From an uncultured Helicobacter sp. (GTDB lineage: Bacteria > Campylobacterota > Campylobacteria > Campylobacterales > Helicobacteraceae): DNA of 34,156 nucleotides. The stretch is from assembly GCF_937906905.1 (NCBI RefSeq), contig NZ_CALERY010000032.1, positions 1 through 34,156 of the forward strand, in the 5' to 3' direction. Below the pieces are notes generated by a model, which did not search any database, was not told where the DNA came from, and saw only the letters and a list, made by a program, of their open reading frames with translations. The position numbers were made by a program, and so were the translations under genes. How positions within the stretch are numbered: position 1 is the stretch's first letter; the number at the start of each line of letters is the position of its first letter. Shown here one piece after another: positions 25,046 to 33,173 of this stretch.

Positions 25046-27469
25046 ATGAAGTATATTAAGTTTTTCAAAGAGCTCAATAATAAAGATGTCCCGCTCGTTG
25101 GTGGCAAGAATGCTAGCATTGGTGAGATGTTCCAAGAGCTTGTCCCTGTTGGGATTAAGGTGCCAAATGGCTTTGCTATCACAAGTGATGCATATTGGTA
25201 TCTTTTGGATTCTGGGGGGATTCGGCAGAAAATTATCGATCTGCTCGCAGGTGTTGATGTAACAGAAATTGATGTGCTTAAAACTCGCTCAAAGCAGATC
25301 CGTGAGCTGATCTTTGGCACACCATTGCCGACAGATTTGCGCGATGAGATTTTTGAAGCATATAAGATCCTAAGTGAAGAGTATGGTATGACTTATGCCG
25401 ATGTGGCTGTGCGCAGCTCTGCTACTGCGGAGGACTTGCCAGATGCGAGCTTTGCAGGGCAGCAGGATACTTATCTAAGCGTAAAGGGGCAGACAGATTT
25501 GGTGCATTATATTAAATCCTGCTTTGCCTCGCTTTTTACCGATAGGGCAGTGAGCTACCGCGCTTCTAGGGGGTTTGATCACTTTAAAGTTGCGCTATCT
25601 GTGGGCGTGCAGAAAATGGTGCGAGCCGATAAAGGCAGTGCTGGGGTGATGTTTTCTATCGATACAGAAACAGGCTTTAAAGATGCAGTGTTTATCACTT
25701 CTAGCTGGGGGCTAGGTGAAAATGTCGTGGGGGGGACGGTGAATCCTGATGAATTCTATGTCTTTAAACCCACGCTTAAAGAGGGCAAACGCCCCATTAT
25801 TAAGCGGCAGCTAGGACATAAACATCAAAAAATGGTCTATGCCACGCCCGGTGATCCACACCCCACCAAAAATATCCAAACCACCCAAGAAGAAATGCGC
25901 ACCTTTTCTATCACTGATGCAGATATTTTGACTCTCGCGCGTTATGCCATAAAGATTGAAGAGCATTACACAAAAGAAGCAGGCGAGTATCGCCCTATGG
26001 ATATGGAGTGGTCTAAAGATGGCGAGAGTGGGGAGATATTTATCGTGCAGGCTCGCCCAGAAACCGTGCAGAGTCAAAAGAGCAAAAATGGCTGTGCGCA
26101 AAAGCTAGAGAAATTCCGCTTCAAAGATAGGAGTGCCGAGCGAGAGGTAATCCTAACGGGGCGTGCGATTGGCGGGAAAATTGGACACGGAAAGGTGCGG
26201 ATTATCAACGATTTAGAGCATATGAATACCTTTAAAGAAGGTGAAATCCTTGTAACAGACAATACCGACCCGGATTGGGAGCCAGCGATGAAAAAGGCAG
26301 CCGCAGTCATCACCAACCGCGGTGGGCGCACCTGCCACGCTGCTATTGTAGCTAGGGAAATTGGCGTGCCTGCCATTGTGGGAGCAGTGGGCGCGACTGA
26401 TAGGCTCTATACAGGAATGGAAATCACCGCTTCGTGTGCTGAGGGGGAAGAGGGCTATATCTATGCTGGAATCCACCCATTTGAGATTGAAAGTATCCAG
26501 CTTGACAATCTGGGCGACACCAAAACAAAAATCTACATGAACATCGGCAACCCAGAGAAAGCCTTTGGATTTTCACAACTGCCAAATGATGGGGTGGGGC
26601 TTGCGCGTATGGAGCATATTATCCTAAACCAAATCAAAGCTCACCCGCTTGCCCTGCTTGATTTGCAAAATGGTAAAAAAGACATAAAGGATAGGGAAGA
26701 GATAGAGAAGCTGATCTCTGGCTATGAGAGTCCTAAGGACTTTTTCATCAAAAAAATCGCTGAAGGTATGGGAATGATCTCTGCGGCGTTTTATCCTAAG
26801 CCTGTGATTGTGCGTGTGAGTGATTTTAAATCCAATGAATACCGCGGTATGATTGGTGGGCTAGCTTATGAGCCTTTAGAAGAAAACCCAATGCTTGGCT
26901 ATCGTGGGGCTAGCCGCTACTACTCCGATCTCTATCGCACGGCATTTGAATGGGAATGCGAGGCTCTTAGCATGGTGCGAGAAGAAATGGGACTGACAAA
27001 TATGAAAGTGATGGTGCCATTTCTTCGCACGCCAGAAGAAGGGAAAAAGGTGCTTGAGATTATGCGCCGTAATGGGCTAGAATCTGGCAAAAATGGTTTA
27101 GAAATCTATGTGATGTGTGAGCTTCCTGTGAATGTGATTTTGGCAGATGATTTCCTAAGTATGTTTGATGGATTCTCCATTGGCTCAAATGATCTTACGC
27201 AGCTTACTCTTGGGGTAGATAGAGATGGGCAGCTTGTGAGCCATATCTTTGATGAGCGCAATCCTGCTATGCTCGAGATGTTTAAGCGTGCTATTGCTGC
27301 GTGTAAAAAGCACAATAAATATTGCGGGATCTGTGGGCAAGCTCCTAGTGATTACCCAGAGATAGCGGAGTTTTTGGTGAAAGAGGGCATTAGCTCTATT
27401 TCGCTAAATCCGGATTCTGTGGTGGCGACTTGGACAAGAATTGCCGATCTGGAAAAGACCTTGAAATAA
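25046..27469 (+). CDS. ppsA: Phosphoenolpyruvate synthase
   Basis: 807 residues. The enzyme makes PEP from pyruvate and ATP (releasing AMP and phosphate) for gluconeogenesis, important in bacteria living on amino and organic acids. Order: an N-terminal ATP-grasp domain (VPLVGGKNASIGEM, AVRSSATAEDLPDASFAGQQDT), a central swivelling domain with the phospho-histidine in NRGGRTCHAAIVAREIG, and a C-terminal PEP/pyruvate barrel (GSNDLTQLTLGVDRD, CGICGQAPSDYPE). A longer frame from TTG 24992 exists, but the ATG at 25046 has AGGAG five bases upstream and gives the usual N-terminus. A G7 run at 25729-25735 lies in coding sequence. The lipoprotein gene begins ten bases after the stop. Confidence 0.97.
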   Translation: MKYIKFFKELNNKDVPLVGGKNASIGEMFQELVPVGIKVPNGFAITSDAYWYLLDSGGIRQKIIDLLAGVDVTEIDVLKTRSKQIRELIFGTPLPTDLRDEIFEAYKILSEEYGMTYADVAVRSSATAEDLPDASFAGQQDTYLSVKGQTDLVHYIKSCFASLFTDRAVSYRASRGFDHFKVALSVGVQKMVRADKGSAGVMFSIDTETGFKDAVFITSSWGLGENVVGGTVNPDEFYVFKPTLKEGKRPIIKRQLGHKHQKMVYATPGDPHPTKNIQTTQEEMRTFSITDADILTLARYAIKIEEHYTKEAGEYRPMDMEWSKDGESGEIFIVQARPETVQSQKSKNGCAQKLEKFRFKDRSAEREVILTGRAIGGKIGHGKVRIINDLEHMNTFKEGEILVTDNTDPDWEPAMKKAAAVITNRGGRTCHAAIVAREIGVPAIVGAVGATDRLYTGMEITASCAEGEEGYIYAGIHPFEIESIQLDNLGDTKTKIYMNIGNPEKAFGFSQLPNDGVGLARMEHIILNQIKAHPLALLDLQNGKKDIKDREEIEKLISGYESPKDFFIKKIAEGMGMISAAFYPKPVIVRVSDFKSNEYRGMIGGLAYEPLEENPMLGYRGASRYYSDLYRTAFEWECEALSMVREEMGLTNMKVMVPFLRTPEEGKKVLEIMRRNGLESGKNGLEIYVMCELPVNVILADDFLSMFDGFSIGSNDLTQLTLGVDRDGQLVSHIFDERNPAMLEMFKRAIAACKKHNKYCGICGQAPSDYPEIAEFLVKEGISSISLNPDSVVATWTRIADLEKTLK

Positions 27470-27478
27470 GGCATAACC

Positions 27479-28120
27479 ATGTGGGCACAAGCTTTGGTTA
27501 GAAAAAAATTAGATTTTCATGGCGCATTGTTGAGCATAATACTAGTGGGCAGCATGCTCCTAGGGTGTGGTGGTGTGCAGTATGTGGATAATGCGGATTC
27601 TAGGGAATACTCTTCTTTAGGGATTGATTACCACGATTTGGAGAAAGCAGCGGGTGATAATATCAAATCGCTCTTAGGGAGTGGCTATGTGCGCTCACTA
27701 GCAGGTTTAGAAAAGCCAAAGGTGCTAGCTATTTCTAATGTGATCAATGATACTATGCAGCATTTTTCTACCCAAGAGCTTACGCGCAAAATCACGCGCG
27801 ATATGCGCAATAGCGGGAAGTTTATTTTGACAATGGCGTTTGCAGGGAGTGGGGGTAGCAAGGATACAATGCTGGATTCTGTGCGCAATGCGCGCGGGAA
27901 TGATGAGGTCAATCAATATGGTGTCCCAGAAAAGGGCAAGATCATCGCTCCAGAGCTGTCGCTATCTGGGAAAATTATCCAGCGCAATACGAAAGTAAAA
28001 TCCAAGCAAAGGGTGGATTATTTCTTCTTGCTTACGCTTACAGATCTCAAAAGTGGGCTTGTCGTGTGGGATAATGAAGTTAATATCATCAAGGTGGGGA
28101 AAAACGCTTCGGCGTGGTAA
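27479..28120 (+). CDS. LpoB-like lipoprotein (penicillin-binding-protein activator family)
   Basis: 213 residues. The lipoprotein signal ends in the lipobox LLGC with Cys30, so the mature protein should be anchored in a membrane facing the periplasm. The body resembles the LpoB/PBP-activator family: VQYVDNADSREYSSLGIDYHDL, a predicted nucleotide-binding-like alpha/beta domain with VLAISNVINDT, QELTRKITRDMRNSGKF and ELSLSGKIIQRNTKVKSKQRVDYFFLLTLTDLKSGLVVW. In enterobacteria LpoB stimulates PBP1b. Here that role is inferred from the family only. It lies between ppsA and fliQ, with the wall gene murB two genes on. Confidence 0.85.
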   Translation: MWAQALVRKKLDFHGALLSIILVGSMLLGCGGVQYVDNADSREYSSLGIDYHDLEKAAGDNIKSLLGSGYVRSLAGLEKPKVLAISNVINDTMQHFSTQELTRKITRDMRNSGKFILTMAFAGSGGSKDTMLDSVRNARGNDEVNQYGVPEKGKIIAPELSLSGKIIQRNTKVKSKQRVDYFFLLTLTDLKSGLVVWDNEVNIIKVGKNASAW

Positions 28121-28153
28121 AAGTGGATTCTAGTATAGACAGCAAGGATTGAT

Positions 28154-28420
28154 ATGGAAGGACAGCTTATGGCATTAGCCATTGAGACTTATAAGATCAC
28201 CTTACTTATTTCTCTGCCTATTCTTGCCACAGGGCTTGTGATAGGGCTTTTGATAAGTATTTTTCAAGCCACTACGCAAATCAACGAAATGACACTTTCA
28301 TTTGTGCCTAAGATTTTGGGCGTTATCGCGGTGATTATTTTCACAATGCCTTGGATGCTTACAATGCTTACAGACTATACGAAAAATATCATCGAGCTAA
28401 TCCCAAGATTCATTAGCTAA
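28154..28420 (+). CDS. fliQ: Flagellar export apparatus protein FliQ
   Basis: 88 residues, full length for FliQ, a membrane component of the export gate (FliPQR) of the flagellar type III system. Two hydrophobic hairpin segments are clear (about 15-38 and 52-75), with the conserved ATTQINEMTLSFVPKIL between and into the second. The start at 28154 follows AAGGA. Its stop shares a base with the murB ATG (TAATG), so the two are translationally coupled, the same adjacency I recall in H. pylori (HP1419-HP1418). Confidence 0.97.
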   Translation: MEGQLMALAIETYKITLLISLPILATGLVIGLLISIFQATTQINEMTLSFVPKILGVIAVIIFTMPWMLTMLTDYTKNIIELIPRFIS

Positions 28421-29205
28421 TGCGCGAAGATTGCATAGATTTTGCCAAATACTCTAGCCTAAAAATCGGCGGCGTAACGCCTGTTGTGGTGCTAGAAAAG
28501 GGCGATGAAAAGAGCTTTAGCGCAATGCAGGCATATCGATGCGTAGGACACGCTTATAATCTCCTAGTCTCACCAAATGCGAAAAACCTCACAATGCTTG
28601 GCAGAGAGTTTGACTATATTTGTGAGAGTGAAGGGTGGATAGAAGTGGGGGCTATGACACCAAGTGGAAAGATTTTTGCCTTTTTTCGTAAGCATAATTT
28701 GCGTGGGCTGGAGTTTTTGCAGGCATTGCCCGGCAGTGCTGGGGGGCTTTTGAAAATGAATGCCGGAATGAAAAGCTATGAGATGAAAGATGTCGTGTTA
28801 AGTGCCTGTGTCAATGGCGTGTGGGAAGAGGAACTGGGGCTGGCGTATAGGAGTAGCAATATTAGTGGGATTATTAGTGCTATGCGATTTAAGAAGCAAG
28901 TAGGCTTTAGAGAAGAAGTGCTGCAAGCGTGCAAGATGATGAGAAAAACCCACCCCAAACTCCCTAGCTGTGGCAGCTGTTTTAAAAACCCTAGCGGAGA
29001 TTATGCGGGCAGATTATTAGAGCTAGCGGGACTAAAGGGCTTTATGAAAAATGGCGTAGGCTTTAGCGAGCAGCACGCAAATTTCTTGGTCCATACAGGA
29101 GGGGCTAGCTTTGAAGACGCACTTTGGGTAATAGAATACGCGCAAAAAAAAGTGCAAGATCACTTTGGGATCTTGCTTGAGCCAGAAGTGTGGATTATTG
29201 GGTAG
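28420..29205 (+). CDS. murB: UDP-N-acetylenolpyruvoylglucosamine reductase
   Basis: 261 residues, short (type II) MurB lacking the extra domain fold of the E. coli type. It is an FAD enzyme that reduces UDP-GlcNAc-enolpyruvate to UDP-MurNAc in peptidoglycan synthesis. The FAD domain shows LKIGGVTPVVVLEKG and GLEFLQALPGSAGGLLKMNAGM. The catalytic serine region is PSCGSCFKNPSGDYAGRLLE, and the C-terminal glutamate is in LEPEVWIIG. An A8 run at 29144-29151 lies close to the end of the gene. The start overlaps the fliQ stop. Confidence 0.97.
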   Translation: MREDCIDFAKYSSLKIGGVTPVVVLEKGDEKSFSAMQAYRCVGHAYNLLVSPNAKNLTMLGREFDYICESEGWIEVGAMTPSGKIFAFFRKHNLRGLEFLQALPGSAGGLLKMNAGMKSYEMKDVVLSACVNGVWEEELGLAYRSSNISGIISAMRFKKQVGFREEVLQACKMMRKTHPKLPSCGSCFKNPSGDYAGRLLELAGLKGFMKNGVGFSEQHANFLVHTGGASFEDALWVIEYAQKKVQDHFGILLEPEVWIIG

Positions 29206-29295
29206 AAACAGGTCTCCAAAAAATCCCCACTCTATCTCCCTTTTGATATTTTTTGTGCTTCCGCGCCTTCTGGTTTTTTAATCCTGCCAAACATT

Positions 29296-31491
29296 CTACT
29301 CAAACACCACTCGGTAGATAACCTCTTGCTTTTCTAAGAGACTCTCATTAGCCTGTATGCCAAATGGTATTGTATCAACTCTTGCTCCAAGCTCTTTCAC
29401 GCTCCTTATGACCTTCATGAGCAACTCATCGCTTATAGCATACGCATCAAAATACAGCGTATCTCCGCGCGTGAAAGTATGCAGAATCTCAACTAGATTT
29501 TCCTTATCTAATTCCACAAATTCCGCCTCTGGCGCAAATCCATAAAGCTCATACTGGCGTTTTTTGATAGCGATTTGAGCAGGATTTATACCCATGCTTG
29601 CAATATATGCCCGCGAAGCATAAGTAGAATCCTGCGTGATGAAGCGAAATTTCGCACGAGAGTTATCCCCTATGCCAATTAGCTGGACTTGCGAGTCAAA
29701 AAGCACCATCCCTATCATCACTACACCAAGCGCAATGAAGCTAAGGCGCTGAACTCTACTGCGAGCAATCATAGATGAAAGCTGCACAAGTCCCACACTT
29801 AGCACACTTAGCATAAATGGATATATCGCAAAAATCGCGTATTTTGGGTAAAAAATAGGGCGAATGAAACTCACACCAAAAGGCACGATCACGCTTATAA
29901 TCATCACAATAACACACGCGATCAAAAACCAATTACGAAGCTTAGGGATACACAGCACAAGCACCAGCAGCACAAATGCGGCGCTAGAAGTCCCAAGCGA
30001 CCAGGAAAGCACCATAAACAGCCCATCAACTGAAGGTGCTGGGATCCAGGTATTGAAGCTTGTGTCTCCAAGTGCTTTAGAAAATGCCGTGATGATAAAA
30101 AATGGAGCAAGTGAGAGTGCTACAAGCACATCACAGATAAACAACACAAGCAGCCTTCTCCATGCACCCCATAGCAGCACCACACTCGCCACAAACCCAG
30201 CAAATATCACTATTGAGCCAAAATAATGTGTATTGCATAGACAGCTAGCACTCACAACATAGCCGATAAGATTGCCCAATGTCGGGCGCACATAGCAGTT
30301 GAAAAGAAAATAAAATACTAGTGGGATAAGACTTAGCACCAAAACATAGCCACGCACTTCATGCGCTGCGCCAATAGCCATATACGAGCAGGCAAAAAGC
30401 CCTGCCCCAAGCAGCGCGATATAATGAGACCTCTGCGCATCGCCAGATGATAAGTGTGTGCTAGATTTTATACTAGAGCCTAGAGAAAGCGCGTGGGCTT
30501 TTAGGAAAATATACATACTAAGCACGCCAAGCGACCCTAAAAGCACACTAAGGCTTTTCGCACTCCCAGGCGTGTAGCCAAAGATATGGAGCCAGATTTT
30601 TAGCAAGAAATTATAAAATGGTGGATTCCCAGGATCAAGAAACACACTGCTAAAGTCCCCATCAGGATAGCCCACAATTCCCACAGAGTAAAGTTCGTCC
30701 CCCCAGAATCCAAAGCTATTGTAGTTATAAATCCTAAGCAGCAACCCTAAGCCAAACAGCACAAATAACGCGATGACTGGGAAGTAGCCCGCCCTGCTAG
30801 AATCTACTTTAGATTCTGGTATGGAAAGGGATTTGACACTTTGAGGGTTTGCGTGAGACTCTAGGATAGATTCTCGCCAAGCCAGCAAGACAAATGCAAA
30901 AAATAGCCAGACAAATAAATATGGCGGAGTGAGAAAATAGTAGAAAAACCCAATCCAAAGTGGTGCATACTGATTGATAATCGCACTAGATTCTAAGAGC
31001 TTATATGATGAGAGATCTATCATCACCCCAGAATTCTGCTTGGTAGGTATGGCAGTGTTTGACATGACATGTGTAAGAATCTCATTCTTTGCGATATAGA
31101 AATTCTCGCTCCCCATGGCAATAGAGATGAACTCCAGCTTAGCCAAGTCATCACCAGATTCTGCACTTAGGGCAAGCTGAGCGAGTGGTGCGCTTATCAT
31201 ATTGCGCGCAAGGGCGCAGGTCTGCAGGCTTTGTGTGCTAGCACCAAGCGCATAGAATCTTATAGGGCTTATCTCTTCGTAGCGCGAAAATTTTTTCCTC
31301 GTCGTGCTAGCGTGCAAAGCATAGTTATCACAGCTTCCTGTGGTCGCAAGTGCAACATGCACAGGCGCAAATGTTTTGCTAAGCTTTGCTAGATTCCCGG
31401 AGTAAATAGGTTTCATTGCAATAACAAACACGCCCACAAGCATAGCAAAAAACAAGTATGCAAATATAGAGCTTGATGAAAATCTAGGCAT
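29296..31491 (-). CDS. GT39-type membrane glycosyltransferase (lipid-linked sugar donor), gtr-cassette transferase
   Basis: 731 residues with many membrane helices. The core of the PMT/ArnT (GT39/GT-C) type starts near residue 235: a membrane helix, then FGFWGDELYS with the acidic pair Asp265-Glu266 at the periplasmic face, then DPGNPPFYNFLLKIWLHIFGYT. These enzymes take a sugar from undecaprenyl phosphate and attach it to a glycan, lipid or protein outside the inner membrane. Unusually, residues 1-234 form an extension with one N-terminal helix (9-27), a periplasmic loop of about 145 residues, and another helix (about 180-205). A soluble tail follows residue 620. The start shares a base with the GtrA stop (TAATG). 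Acceptor unknown. Confidence 0.85.
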   Translation of the reverse strand: MPRFSSSSIFAYLFFAMLVGVFVIAMKPIYSGNLAKLSKTFAPVHVALATTGSCDNYALHASTTRKKFSRYEEISPIRFYALGASTQSLQTCALARNMISAPLAQLALSAESGDDLAKLEFISIAMGSENFYIAKNEILTHVMSNTAIPTKQNSGVMIDLSSYKLLESSAIINQYAPLWIGFFYYFLTPPYLFVWLFFAFVLLAWRESILESHANPQSVKSLSIPESKVDSSRAGYFPVIALFVLFGLGLLLRIYNYNSFGFWGDELYSVGIVGYPDGDFSSVFLDPGNPPFYNFLLKIWLHIFGYTPGSAKSLSVLLGSLGVLSMYIFLKAHALSLGSSIKSSTHLSSGDAQRSHYIALLGAGLFACSYMAIGAAHEVRGYVLVLSLIPLVFYFLFNCYVRPTLGNLIGYVVSASCLCNTHYFGSIVIFAGFVASVVLLWGAWRRLLVLFICDVLVALSLAPFFIITAFSKALGDTSFNTWIPAPSVDGLFMVLSWSLGTSSAAFVLLVLVLCIPKLRNWFLIACVIVMIISVIVPFGVSFIRPIFYPKYAIFAIYPFMLSVLSVGLVQLSSMIARSRVQRLSFIALGVVMIGMVLFDSQVQLIGIGDNSRAKFRFITQDSTYASRAYIASMGINPAQIAIKKRQYELYGFAPEAEFVELDKENLVEILHTFTRGDTLYFDAYAISDELLMKVIRSVKELGARVDTIPFGIQANESLLEKQEVIYRVVFE

Positions 31492-32000
31492 TATAAGTCC
31501 TTTGTGTTGGGGTTTTGTGTAGCAGGGGTTTTTATAGCTTGGTAGGCGCTTGAATGATTCTTTGTTAAGCCAGGTGCCATATCAGTGGCAGCACGAGATC
31601 GCTCACCAAAAATAACATATTTTGCCCAGCAAAAATTACTCACCATTGCGCAAAGAATCGCAAATGCTTGAAAAGCAAGCATAGTAATATCCCGGCTTAG
31701 CGCAGAGAGGCTAGATTCCACCACAGGGAGCAAAAACTGCTTGCAGAGCCAGAGCACAACAAGATTCACACCTAGACCAAATAGATTTGCCCCGATATAG
31801 AGTCCATACGCACGCCACGAGAGGCGATGTGCAAATGTAATAAGTGTGTTTAGAATGTAGTTTTGACTCACAGCGATTCCAAAGCACAAGCACGCATTTA
31901 GCATATACTGCAAGCCTAAAATATGGAGTCCGTAAAAGCACGCAAGATTACTCACACTGCCAAGCACTCCCACAAAACCAAATACCACAAACTGACGCAT
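31491..32000 (-). CDS. GtrA-family membrane protein (presumed polyprenyl-phosphate-sugar flippase)
   Basis: 169 residues with four membrane helices in the GtrA layout: FVVFGFVGVLGSVSNLACFYGL, an NACLCFGIAVSQNYILNTLITF region, GANLFGLGVNLVVLWLC, and a last helix ending MVSNFCWAKYVIFGE, the family's F-x-x-N...W...F ending. GtrA proteins are thought to flip undecaprenyl-phosphate-linked sugars to the periplasm. A hydrophilic tail of about 30 residues follows. It lies 11 bases after the GtrB-like gene and overlaps the GT39 gene, which fits a donor synthesis, flipping and transfer cassette. Confidence 0.92.
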   Translation of the reverse strand: MRQFVVFGFVGVLGSVSNLACFYGLHILGLQYMLNACLCFGIAVSQNYILNTLITFAHRLSWRAYGLYIGANLFGLGVNLVVLWLCKQFLLPVVESSLSALSRDITMLAFQAFAILCAMVSNFCWAKYVIFGERSRAATDMAPGLTKNHSSAYQAIKTPATQNPNTKDL

Positions 32001-32011
32001 AAGGACTGCTT

Positions 32012-32984
32012 TCAGGCTTTATGCACGCTTGACTGGTGGCGAGAGTGGCGCAAGACATAACGCAAAGCTGGTGTGCGCCATAGCGCTTCAAATATGATAG
32101 ACCTACTCATCTTTGAAGCACCCTCTACCCTATCATCAAACACGATAGGCAGCTCGATGATCCTGGCTCCTGTGCGAAATGCGCGATATTTCATCTCAAT
32201 TTGAAAGCAGTAGCCATTTGAGCCAATATCACTAAGCCCAATACCACACAGCACAGACTTGGAGTAGGCATTAAATCCGCCGGTAAAATCCATGATCCTA
32301 ACCCCAAGACACAGCCGCGCATACAGGCTTCCAAACCCAGAAAGCAGCCGCCGAAATAACCCCCAACCGCGTACGCCTCCACCCAGAATATTGCGCGAAT
32401 TTATCACCACATCAAAGCACGAGAGGTTTTGAAGAGTCTGCTTAAGGTAGCGCGGATGGTGAGAAAAATCTGCATCCATCTGGATAAAATACATAAACCC
32501 TCGATCAAGCCCCCACATAAACGCCGCGATATACGCGCTACCAAGCCCAAGTTTCCCTGCGCGCTCCAGGATATGCACGCGCCCATGCTCTCGCACCATA
32601 GCATGTAAAATCTCTCTAGTGCCATCTGTGGAGTTATCATCAATAACTAGAATCTGCAGCCCCTCATACAACGCCAGAATCTGCTCTAAAAGCTCCTTGA
32701 TATTGCGCACTTCATTATATGTAGGGATACAAACAAGCACCTGCGAGAGAAGCAAAGAAGCGCGCGAGCTAGACTCATCACGAGAGTCAGCGAAGCAACG
32801 GGGAGAATCACAAGGAGCAGGAGAAAAGTTGTTGGGCGCACCGGTCTTGAGAGATTGTGAGGCTAGAGAGTCGCCATGCGGAGTAGCAGAATCCACATCT
32901 TGTATCAAGGGCAGCATTCCCCCCCCCCCCCCCCCGTTTCATCAAGGTATGGGCTGACTGACATGGAGCAACAAATCTAGGCAT
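32012..32984 (-). CDS. GtrB/DPM1-like polyprenyl-phosphate sugar synthase, phase-variable start
   Basis: GT2-family enzyme of the dolichol-phosphate-mannose-synthase type, without membrane helices. Counting from the internal ATG at 32917 (301 residues): VLVCIPTYNE at 60-69, VIDDNSTDGT with Asp93-Asp94, the acidic QMDADFSH at 146-153, and SRNILGGGVRGWGLFRRLLS. Its expected job is loading a sugar onto undecaprenyl phosphate for GtrA and the GT39 protein. The fold is preceded by about 58 low-complexity residues. The ATG at 32984 has an AAGGG site and probably is the natural start. Between it and 32917 lies G17 (coding strand), which puts the two out of frame; 16 or 19 G would join them. Translation from 32917, two bases after the tract, might still occur at some level. 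Confidence 0.85.
32919..32935. repeat. C17/G17 phase-variation tract at the GtrB-like gene
   Basis: Seventeen consecutive C on the plus strand lie 49 bases into the frame that begins at 32984 (minus). The frame continues past the tract to a stop about 35 codons later, so this length reads as OFF for the long form. It is long enough to be highly mutable, and the exact length may differ between cells or be misread in sequencing. Confidence 0.9.
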
Positions 32985-33044
32985 GATATACCCTTAAAGA
33001 AATAAATTAAATGCAAAATGTTCAAAAGCTTAAGTTTGGTGTGC

Positions 33045-33050
33045 ATTGTA
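33045..33050 (-). promoter_or_regulatory. -10 box TACAAT of the gtr-like cassette
   Basis: The minus strand reads TGATACAATGCAC 61 bases before the ATG at 32984. It would give a leader of roughly 54 bases. No other promoter is obvious for the three-gene unit. Confidence 0.5.
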
Positions 33051-33133
33051 TCACAAAATCACATTGATAGGGCTGTATCGAGTCCAAAAATCAGCAAACA
33101 CAATATGTTTTCGCATATTTACTGAAGTTTTGC

Positions 33134-33139
33134 TATCAT
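33134..33139 (+). promoter_or_regulatory. -10 box TATCAT of metK
   Basis: TTTTGCTATCATTCC, an extended -10 (TGC before the box), 35 bases before the metK ATG. No riboswitch-like structure is seen in the short leader. Confidence 0.5.
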
Positions 33140-33173
33140 TCCCGCTCAAAATCCACAAACACAAGGTGAGTTT

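Noticed and set aside
25729..25735. G7 run in ppsA as a phase-variation tract
   Set aside because: The run is in frame, is shorter than tracts that switch readily, and the enzyme is metabolic and intact.
29144..29151. A8 run near the end of murB
   Set aside because: The gene is essential and in frame, and the run is a lysine-coding stretch of ordinary length.
29206..29295. Possible terminator between murB and the convergent GT39 gene
   Set aside because: Only a weak AT-rich inverted repeat (CAAAAAATC with GATATTTTTTG) is present, with no GC-rich stem followed by U-run.
33051..33173. SAM-responsive riboswitch before metK
   Set aside because: The leader from the predicted start is only about 30 bases, too short for a known SAM riboswitch.
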